Below, in pieces: positions 58,035-64,000 of a stretch of DNA of 64,000 nt; position 1 is the stretch's first letter, and each line of letters begins with the position of its first letter. This stretch comes from a virus: IMG/VR virus record IMGVR_UViG_3300011115_000708, positions 1 to 64,000 of that record; one strand, 5' to 3'. The translations under genes were made by a program, and so were the position numbers. The notes below the pieces were generated by a model that was not told the origin of the DNA, made no database searches, and saw only the letters and a program-made list of their open reading frames with translations.

Positions 58035-59000
58035 TTAGGATTGAGATTGTGCGCGGATCGCTGCTTCAACGCGAGCGAGACCGGTGAGTTGTGGTGCATC
58101 CTCGGTACGACCAGCGAGGATCGTGTTGCCCGAGAGAGCATCTTTGCCTGGAAGTGAAGCAAGCACTTTGATTGCCTTCTCGTCAGCAAGGATCGAGTTA
58201 AGCCAGAATGACTTGGCATCTTCGTCTTGTGGAGCGATGCGACCAGCAAGAATAGCTTCTTCGATCGCGTGTTCAGCAGATGCTGATGCTTTCGACGAGA
58301 GTTGCTTCTTGAGAGCAGCGTTCTCTTCTTCGAGTGCCATGAACTTGTCCTTCAAGGTGGTGTAGTCATTGCTTGCAGCAACTGATGCTGCCTCGACGGT
58401 TTCGGCATTGAGAGCAACTTCGCGGAGATTGGCGAGTGCTGCTTTCGCGGTTTCCAAGGCAGTTTCTGGCGATTCACTCGCTTCGACAAGCCCCAGTTCG
58501 ACTAGGTGGTTGATATCCATAATTAGTTCTGTGTGTGATGCGGCGATGCGCGGGATTTCTTCAAACGCTGGATCATTGACCAACGAGCCAATCTCACCGC
58601 GAGGTGGGAGACCAGATGGAACACCAGTATCTGAAAGCAGAAAAGTCGGGGAGAAGTACGAGTAGTCTTTGCCTTCGATCGCCTTGCGACCGGCTTCCGT
58701 CCATTCGACATCGAGGACAAGACCTACCCCAGACTCGTAGCGAAATTCTTTAGGAATGAATGAAGCTGGGCCTTGCTTGTGATCGAATCCGGCGAATGGA
58801 CGGACATTGGATTCAAACCTCTTGCCAAGATCTTCAGCGAAGGATGCAGCGATGCGCTCATCGATCTGAACGTCAACACGCTTAGGCTTGCCTCCAACAG
58901 TAGCGGAGATTGAGTGATGACCTTCTGGAAGATATACGATAGTTCCTTCTGACGTGGAAATGTCAGATTGGAATGCTGCTTGCGTAATTGATCCACTCAT
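58035..59000 (-). CDS. Mu I-like prohead protease/scaffold, 321 aa
   Basis: The N-terminal half, IVYLPEGHHSISATVGGKPK then VRPFAGFDHKQGPASFIPKE and GVGLVLDVEWTEAGRKAIEG with YFSPTFLLSDTG, is the signature of Mu gpI-type proteases, including the FDHK histidine. The C-terminal half is Ala/Glu-rich coiled coil (DYTTLKDKFMALEEENAALK), the scaffold part. I chose Met 59000; the open frame extends to 59099 but would overlap the preceding gene. An internal Met at 58520 begins the scaffold half and could be a second start, as Mu gene Z does, though no good ribosome site precedes it. Confidence 0.85.
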   Translation of the reverse strand: MSGSITQAAFQSDISTSEGTIVYLPEGHHSISATVGGKPKRVDVQIDERIAASFAEDLGKRFESNVRPFAGFDHKQGPASFIPKEFRYESGVGLVLDVEWTEAGRKAIEGKDYSYFSPTFLLSDTGVPSGLPPRGEIGSLVNDPAFEEIPRIAASHTELIMDINHLVELGLVEASESPETALETAKAALANLREVALNAETVEAASVAASNDYTTLKDKFMALEEENAALKKQLSSKASASAEHAIEEAILAGRIAPQDEDAKSFWLNSILADEKAIKVLASLPGKDALSGNTILAGRTEDAPQLTGLARVEAAIRAQSQS

Positions 59001-59043
59001 CGGGTCTTCATTACCACATAACTTGGAAAAACCCAAATGGAAC

Positions 59044-59664
59044 TTACTGAAGATTGGAGAGGATGTGATCAACTGCTGAATCGATGAAGATATTGACATA
59101 GGTTTCTTCTGGTGGGAGTGCTGTGGGCCAAGGCTTTTGATTGACTGACTTCCTTAGCGAGTAGATCGGTGTGATTCCACCTTGCTCATCCTTGCGAGCA
59201 AGAACTCCCTTGGCAGCGAATAGTGGTGCGATCGATCGTGAGTAGTCTTTTGCGAGTACTCCATGAGCAGTTGGATGGATTGGGATCGTGAGGAACTTCT
59301 TGCGCTTTGCAGTGATCACTCCACCAGTCACTTTGTGAGCAAATCCAGTAGTGCTATTCGATATTGTTGCTGTTTGGCTAGTGACTCTTCCTACGTTCCA
59401 TCCAGACTCAACTAGCTTCCACCAGTCTGTCAGCTTGCGTCCTGGTCCATGAGTCGGCAACGATGTGTTGAGCCATGTGGCTCTACCTGCCGTCGTGTAG
59501 TATCCCTTGATCGCGATCAATGCGGACTGCGCTCCAACCTTTAGTGCCTCTTGGCGAACAGTAGGAGACATCGCTTGAATGAGATCTGTCTTGATCTCGT
59601 CAAGTCCAGAGACGTTGATGTTGATACCAACGAACCCTTTACCGATTGTCGAGCTTGTCTGCAT
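59044..59664 (-). CDS. Mu G-like virion morphogenesis protein, 206 aa
   Basis: GININVSGLDEIKTDLIQAM, TTAGRATWLNTSLPTHGPGR, WWKLVESGWNVGRVTSQTAT and GFAHKVTGGVITAKRKKFLT, then IPIHPTAHG, resemble phage virion morphogenesis proteins (Mu gpG family), which have an N-terminal helix pair and a KxFLxIP-like strand. The operon order portal, small gene, G-like, I-like protease agrees with Mu-type head modules. Confidence 0.65.
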   Translation of the reverse strand: MQTSSTIGKGFVGININVSGLDEIKTDLIQAMSPTVRQEALKVGAQSALIAIKGYYTTAGRATWLNTSLPTHGPGRKLTDWWKLVESGWNVGRVTSQTATISNSTTGFAHKVTGGVITAKRKKFLTIPIHPTAHGVLAKDYSRSIAPLFAAKGVLARKDEQGGITPIYSLRKSVNQKPWPTALPPEETYVNIFIDSAVDHILSNLQ

Positions 59665-59897
59665 TATTGATCGAGACCGGCGATGATCGAGTTTGCGATT
59701 TCGTTCTCAAGCGCATCAGTCAGTGCCTTGGTATCCAACTGACCGAATAGTTGTGGGATCTTCTCAACCACTGACTCAACCTCCTTGTAGAACGCACCAA
59801 CCGTCATCCGCTCGCTCTTGTCGAGCAAGTCGGCAATGATTGAATCGATTGGATTCAACCATGCACTTGCCACATCGAGTATCTCTTGGTCATTCAT
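59664..59897 (-). CDS. Small hypothetical head protein, 77 aa
   Basis: The protein reads MNDQEILDVASAWLNPIDSI then IADLLDKSERMTVGAFYKEV and is acidic and helical. I prefer Met 59897, just inside the portal stop; Met 59909 in the same frame is also possible. In Mu-like head modules a segment like this is found at the C-terminal end of the F or portal proteins, so it may be a split-off domain. The stop overlaps the start of the G-like gene by one base. Confidence 0.55.
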   Translation of the reverse strand: MNDQEILDVASAWLNPIDSIIADLLDKSERMTVGAFYKEVESVVEKIPQLFGQLDTKALTDALENEIANSIIAGLDQ

Positions 59898-61575
59898 TGC
59901 GTTGAGCATTTAGGATCTTCTTCGCCCATGCGAATCCTTCATCACCACCCCATCCGTTCCATGCTTGCCATCCTTTGCCCTTCTCGTCCCATGTCGATCC
60001 CTGCTTATCCACTTCGTGACGAGCGAAGAACGATAGCATCCGCTTGACCGTGTCGGTAGATAGCTCGACGCGGTTGGAGATGTCCCTTGCGCGAGCGAGA
60101 CCAACGCCGGTCATACCACGCTCACTCATCGGCTTGATCCTGCGGATCTCAAGTGCCTTGCGGGCGTTCTCAGCCATTGCCTCAGTTGGTTGAAAGCCTG
60201 TGGCAGCACTCTCAACTTGCATTGTCAATGGGTCGATGCCTGGATCTGATGGTGGCAGATCAAGTGGAACTCCAAGATCCGTTGGAGATGGCATCGGTGA
60301 TGCAACTGGTGGAATATCTCCTGTGAACAATGGTTCGCCTGGGATCGGCTCGGGAATACCTAGTTCCTCGTAGACATACTTCAATGTCATCGGCACACCG
60401 ATCTCCTTGTAGATCTTCATCCGTTCTGCGATCGCCTTTTGATCCTTCGCGTGTGGGATCTCCAAGCAGCAGTACGGCATATCCTCGGCAGATACTTCGC
60501 CAAAGTTCATGCGGACAATCGCTGGGATCAACTGGCTGTTGATGATCGATGCAACCCACTCGGATACCATCTTCAAGACATCTGCGCGAATGCCAGCGTG
60601 GACATCACCCAATGCTCTAGATCCTGTATTCGTATTGTCAGTCGTGAGCGTTTGGCCGAGGAGCAAGATGTCGCAAGCCTTGTCAGCAACATCCATCAAG
60701 TGCGACTGCGGCAAGTTCGATGCGTCTCCATTGGCTGCTGAGTGGATCTCGTACTCCACTCCTGGCCCAAACGCTGCCCAACCGCTTGAGCCGATCGACT
60801 CCAGCATCTCCTGTGCCTTGTTGAGTGCGTCCTCAGTGCCGTCGGTCTTCGCGGTACGCGTTGGAATACCGAACAACTGAGCATACTGCATCAACCATCC
60901 GAGACCATAGACTGCTCCGAGCCAATGCTTCGTGAGCGTCCGTAAGTTTGCAGCATGGATCGGGTGTGTGCCACCTTGACTCCAGACACCGATCAAGAAG
61001 CGATCAAGTGGAAAGTCCTCAAGCGTTGAGTAGTTGACACCGAGTGGAGCGATCATCAGACGATCGATCTCCATGTTCATCGATGGGTAGGCCAAGTATT
61101 TCGCTGGAACCGGCGCATAGCATCGAGGTGACACAATCCCATTCTCGATCTTCCAGATGATCTCAAGCACCGAGATGCCCTTGGCATATGCGTCGATCAG
61201 TGCCTTGACCATGCCCGAGTTGTCGAGTTCCCAGTATCCTGGGCGCGGCGCGAATGACTCCATCGCACGTTCGACTGTCTCGTAGATCAAGAGTGCTTGT
61301 GGAGTTGCCTCCTCCATGCCTTCGCGGATGCCTGGCTTGATCTCGATCTCAAGTCGTGCAACAGCACCGGAAATCTCATTGAGTGCCTTGCGAAGTCTAG
61401 GCCAAGTATCTAGCATCAAGCGGAATAGACGGTCTTGGTCTTCCAGTTTGCCTGTGCGAACATTACGCAGAATTGCGCGGATCTGATCTGGCGTTACGTT
61501 CGCCAAATCATAGTCGTTTGTCCTATAGTTTACTGGAATAGGCCAAACTACACCCTTACGCTCATCCTTGGTCAT
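59890..61575 (-). CDS. DUF935-type portal protein with an extra C-terminal domain, 561 aa
   Basis: The portal core (about 1-400) shows LFRLMLDTWPRLRKALNEIS, GYWELDNSGMVKALIDAYAK, GISVLEIIWKIENGIVSPRC, THPIHAANLRTLTKHWLGAV and LLGQTLTTDNTNTGSRALGD, the standard DUF935 (Mu gp29) landmarks. After a Pro-rich linker (about 425-455) there is an additional domain at about 475-560: RGMTGVGLARARDISNRVEL, STDTVKRMLSFFARHEVDKQ, WNGWGGDEGFAWAKKI. This domain is known as a separate or fused unit in other phage head proteins. It lies directly downstream of TerL. Confidence 0.88.
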   Translation of the reverse strand: MTKDERKGVVWPIPVNYRTNDYDLANVTPDQIRAILRNVRTGKLEDQDRLFRLMLDTWPRLRKALNEISGAVARLEIEIKPGIREGMEEATPQALLIYETVERAMESFAPRPGYWELDNSGMVKALIDAYAKGISVLEIIWKIENGIVSPRCYAPVPAKYLAYPSMNMEIDRLMIAPLGVNYSTLEDFPLDRFLIGVWSQGGTHPIHAANLRTLTKHWLGAVYGLGWLMQYAQLFGIPTRTAKTDGTEDALNKAQEMLESIGSSGWAAFGPGVEYEIHSAANGDASNLPQSHLMDVADKACDILLLGQTLTTDNTNTGSRALGDVHAGIRADVLKMVSEWVASIINSQLIPAIVRMNFGEVSAEDMPYCCLEIPHAKDQKAIAERMKIYKEIGVPMTLKYVYEELGIPEPIPGEPLFTGDIPPVASPMPSPTDLGVPLDLPPSDPGIDPLTMQVESAATGFQPTEAMAENARKALEIRRIKPMSERGMTGVGLARARDISNRVELSTDTVKRMLSFFARHEVDKQGSTWDEKGKGWQAWNGWGGDEGFAWAKKILNAQRNE

Positions 61576-61620
61576 TGGAACGCTTTACACTAATTGATTG
61601 AAGTTGTCACGCATAACGCT

Positions 61621-62985
61621 TCAGAACTTGTTGAACCCACCGACGATCGGTGCTGTGAACGGAGTGCGACCAACCCTAGTGATAGCTTGGCCGGTGATAG
61701 CTCCGTTCATCTCTGGGCCACAGACGATGCACCCGAGAAGTGCGTCAGCACGGTCGGGTGACTTGAGTCCCATGATGCGCATCGTCTCCTTCGCTTGTAC
61801 ACGCAACTTGCCATTCTCACTCCACTCGGTCTTCCGCGTGGTCAACTGGTTGAATGTGATCGGATCAAGGTTGCCGAGGTTCACTCGTCCTCGCTCGATC
61901 TCACGACATCCAACGTGCCAGACCTCACCAATCAAGTTCGCGTACTCGTTCGGTTCACGACTTCTCGATCCTCCATGAAACCGATTGATCCTCCACCCTT
62001 GCTCTGCCATCGCATCTATCATCACTGAGCCGAGACCATCGGCATCACCCCAGATCATCGATGGTTTCAGTTGTTCCTTCTCGAATAGCTTGATGAACTG
62101 ACGAACGCCCTGCATCGTGTCTTTCTCGACCCATGTGCGCGAGATCCGAGCCGAGTTACCTCTTCGGACTGCAAGCACGTTCTCGTCTCGACCGGCAGCG
62201 AAGTCACAGAACGCAACGATGTGACCATCGAGCGGTTCGGGTTGCTCGTCGATCGCCTTGAGAAGCCTATCACTTGATATCAGAAGTCGGTCGATGTCCT
62301 CCGCAAACTCAGCTAAGTGCATCGACCTGTAGATCGGATGGTTCTCACCATAGATCGACAAGTCTCGATCACGTTTCTCCTGCGGAATGTGAGCGCACTG
62401 GTCAGACCGAACCTTCACCCGCTTCCAGTGCGATGCTTCTTCAAACTGCGACCTATAGAACCAACCAACTGGTGCGCCTGGACTCGATGTCGCTAGGATG
62501 CGCGAGCAAGTACAGCGATCGACCGCGGTCTTGATGCTGTCTGGGATTGTCTTCGCCTCGTCAAGAACGTACAGCACCGGCGAGTCGGCAGTTGCGTGGT
62601 AGCCTTCCGCTCGTCCCGCGTTATCAGTCGAGAACCCGCTTGCCCATCCACCTTGCGGAGTCTTGATCTCGGCTTGGTTCCAGATCCACCCGTCGAACAT
62701 CGGGTTGCCTCGGTACAATTCCATCGCGGGCCAAAGTTGCAGCAATACCTGCCTCCACGACCCAGACGTGATGACAACCCTCCCTTTCGGGTAGTTCGCA
62801 AGGAACCACAAGATCGTCGGTGCAATGATCGCCGCAGTCTTCCCCGATCCGTTCGCAGCAACCACAGATGTCCGAACGTCGTCGTTGATATAACGGAACG
62901 CTTGCATCTGCCAATCGTATGGCTTTAGACCGAGTACGCCAAACGCGAATGGGCCTAGCTCAATAGTCGGTTTCGGTAGTTGCAT
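61621..62985 (-). CDS. terL: Terminase large subunit (module 2)
   Basis: Walker A VAANGSGKT (42-50), Walker B LYVLDEAK (138-145), and the coupling motif ATSSPGAPVG. The RNase H-like nuclease has D261 in FCDFAAGRDE, D314 in WGDADGLG and the last Asp in SPDRADALLG (near 427). 454 aa is normal for Mu-like and siphovirus terminases. It is preceded by TerS with a short overlap. Packaging specificity should differ from the module-1 terminase since the two share only the generic motifs. Confidence 0.95.
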   Translation of the reverse strand: MQLPKPTIELGPFAFGVLGLKPYDWQMQAFRYINDDVRTSVVAANGSGKTAAIIAPTILWFLANYPKGRVVITSGSWRQVLLQLWPAMELYRGNPMFDGWIWNQAEIKTPQGGWASGFSTDNAGRAEGYHATADSPVLYVLDEAKTIPDSIKTAVDRCTCSRILATSSPGAPVGWFYRSQFEEASHWKRVKVRSDQCAHIPQEKRDRDLSIYGENHPIYRSMHLAEFAEDIDRLLISSDRLLKAIDEQPEPLDGHIVAFCDFAAGRDENVLAVRRGNSARISRTWVEKDTMQGVRQFIKLFEKEQLKPSMIWGDADGLGSVMIDAMAEQGWRINRFHGGSRSREPNEYANLIGEVWHVGCREIERGRVNLGNLDPITFNQLTTRKTEWSENGKLRVQAKETMRIMGLKSPDRADALLGCIVCGPEMNGAITGQAITRVGRTPFTAPIVGGFNKF

Positions 62986-63451
62986 CCCAACGCTTTCTGA
63001 AGTCTTCCAACTGCTTGTTCTCGATCTGGACGTTCTCCATCGACGACGTGTTCACGTTCACCATGATGTCTGGGTTCTTGCCAACCTCAGACCAACGCGC
63101 ACGACACTTCATCCAGAAGATACACGCTGGCAATGCCGTGCGCTTGTCGTCTCCCATCGCAATGTCGTAAAGTCGTTGTGCAACCGAGGTCGTCGCCTTC
63201 GTCTGTCCCAGAAGGAACTCTTCCTTGTAGTGACGCTCGATCGTGTTGTCGTCGATGCCGATCTGCGCTGCCATCATCCGCAGTGGGATGCCGAGACCTG
63301 CCATCTTCTCGACCAACGCACTGTTGATCTCGGTCTTGACGTGCGGCTTGAACTTACCGTCTGGAAGTCGTTCAATCTTCTTCCCATCAACCTCGGTAGC
63401 TTCTACCTCGATGATGTGTGGCTCTGGATCTAGCTTTTTTCTCTTACTCAT
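62960..63451 (-). CDS. terS: Terminase small subunit (module 2)
   Basis: The segment LVEKMAGLGIPLRMMAAQIG then IDDNTIERHYKEEFLLGQTK and ATTSVAQRLYDIAMGDDKRT, ALPACIFWMKCRARWSEVG is a typical phage TerS/DNA-packaging pattern: an HTH with I-x-x-x-T-I-x-x-H/Y, then a helical oligomerisation part with AQRLYDIAxG and IFWMKxRARW. The N-terminal 45 residues are charged and probably disordered. It overlaps TerL by 26 bases. Confidence 0.85.
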   Translation of the reverse strand: MSKRKKLDPEPHIIEVEATEVDGKKIERLPDGKFKPHVKTEINSALVEKMAGLGIPLRMMAAQIGIDDNTIERHYKEEFLLGQTKATTSVAQRLYDIAMGDDKRTALPACIFWMKCRARWSEVGKNPDIMVNVNTSSMENVQIENKQLEDFRKRWDATTETDY

Positions 63452-63454
63452 AGA

Positions 63455-64000
63455 TTACCTTCCCATCTTGCTACGCAGAAAGTCAAGCGACACCGATCCG
63501 TCGGCGTTCAAGACCTGCTGACCAAACCGATCAACGAGACGCTGACGTGCCTTGATCGCAATGTCGTCTGGTACGTCCTTCATCTCTGCCTTGACTCCGC
63601 TCATCATCGCTTGCGCTGGCTTTACCCCGAACATCGATACGTTCGGTGGGTTGATCCGCTGACCATCTACAATCACACCAAGACGGATTGCCTCGCGTCT
63701 TGAGATAAATTCTTGCACCATGTACGAGTTGAACCCATACGGCCCCCAAGGGACAACGAACCCACCAATATCAGCACCATTCTGGAATAACCAGAAGTTG
63801 AAGTCGTCCAACCGACGAACCTCACCCTCAGCCGCAACGTGCCTCGGACGCTTGATGATCGCACCTGGCCGCCGAACGAACCGAGCCGCAGGGAAAGCAT
63901 TGAGCAGCGTAGGGTCTCCCACGATCCTCTGCCAGTTAGCGAACGTCTGCGCTTGCTCGATGTTCGTGTTGAAGATTAGCTTGAGCCGTGATGCACCGGC
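63455..64000 (-). CDS. Mu F-like head morphogenesis protein, partial at the window edge
   Basis: The frame stays open to the right end of the window, beyond the Met at 63922, so the gene is cut. RLKLIFNTNIEQAQTFANWQ, RPRHVAAEGEVRRLDDFNFW, then WGPYGFNSYMVQEFISRREA and IRLGVI match the C-terminal part of the Mu gpF/SPP1 gp7 family (RxxTxx...H...DG...DDPFW...PPxGYNCRCxxxxLSxxEAxRxG), with the usual Cys-Arg-Cys replaced by NSYM. 182 residues are visible. Its place upstream of TerS is unusual, as F-like genes normally follow the portal. Confidence 0.7.
   Translation of the reverse strand, partial: AGASRLKLIFNTNIEQAQTFANWQRIVGDPTLLNAFPAARFVRRPGAIIKRPRHVAAEGEVRRLDDFNFWLFQNGADIGGFVVPWGPYGFNSYMVQEFISRREAIRLGVIVDGQRINPPNVSMFGVKPAQAMMSGVKAEMKDVPDDIAIKARQRLVDRFGQQVLNADGSVSLDFLRSKMGR

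Noticed and set aside
1-64000. Integrated prophage with attachment sites
   Set aside because: No integrase, transposase, tRNA or att-like direct repeat pair was found. The Mu-like head genes alone do not imply Mu-type transposition, since no transposase gene is visible.

Overview
This window is phage DNA throughout. I see no rRNA, tRNA, CRISPR array, integrase or housekeeping gene. Both ends are cut inside genes: the 3' part of a nuclease gene on the left and a head-morphogenesis gene on the right. The parent contig is therefore longer than the window. The most unusual large-scale fact is that it carries two complete and unrelated virion modules, each with its own terminase, portal and major capsid gene. 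Nothing in the sequence names a host. The M15 and CHAP lysins and the small holins suggest a bacterial host, probably from an environmental or metagenomic sample.

Layout. (1) 1-5.2 kb is GC-rich. It holds the tail of a PD-(D/E)XK/VRR-like nuclease (+), a bidirectional terminator, and a minus-strand operon running from 3893 to 637: a 43-aa membrane microprotein, a CobS/MoxR-type AAA+ ATPase, its usual uncharacterised partner, a conserved phage/plasmid protein, a small hypothetical and a second membrane microprotein. A small terminase gene (+) follows, then about 0.7 kb of hairpin-rich noncoding DNA with a short tandem repeat. (2) 5.3-28.3 kb (+) is a podovirus-like virion module: LamG and collar-type fibre proteins, TerL, a large P22-size portal, scaffold, capsid, head-tail adaptor, tail protein, ejection-type proteins and a 2139-aa giant. 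(3) 28.3-29.2 kb (+) is a lysis cassette (holin, M15 peptidase, membrane protein). (4) 29.2-38.1 kb (+) is an early module: Cro-like regulator with an operator-like dyad, Sak4-type ATPase, DUF669 protein, SF2 helicase, DnaA-like DNA-binding protein, Fe-S Cas4-like nuclease, primase-helicase and a nucleotide pyrophosphohydrolase-like protein. An intergenic three-way-junction RNA candidate lies at 31.5 kb. (5) 38.1-43.8 kb (+) is a chain of very small overlapping genes followed by a zinc-finger protein, a C5-cytosine methyltransferase with a second long gene in another frame on top of it, a VRR-NUC nuclease and an SNF2-type helicase. (6) 43.9-64 kb (-) is a second late module, siphovirus-like with Mu-type head genes. 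Read in transcription order it holds a Mu F-like protein, TerS, TerL, DUF935 portal, Mu I-like protease, capsid, connectors, tail tube, tape measure, tail tip, fibre, two holin-like proteins, a SprT-like metallopeptidase, a metallophosphoesterase, a winged-helix protein and a CHAP endolysin. It converges with region 5 on a compound hairpin terminator at 43.8 kb.

How it works together. Regions 1-4 look like most of one short-tailed phage: packaging, virion, lysis and recombination/primase replication. They share a strong excess of the pentamer CAGAC/GTCTG in coding and leader DNA. Region 6 is the late half of a second phage with a long non-contractile tail, and region 5 probably contains that phage's early genes at least in part. 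The two phages share a holin family, and two of their virion proteins may share a small module, which suggests a common host range. Whether they are truly joined (tandem prophages, a hybrid, a cointegrate) or joined by assembly cannot be settled from the sequence alone. The best candidates for new biology are the dual-coding methyltransferase locus (41121-42142), the structured RNA (31491-31580), the CAGAC motif, and the AAA+ operon framed by membrane microproteins.
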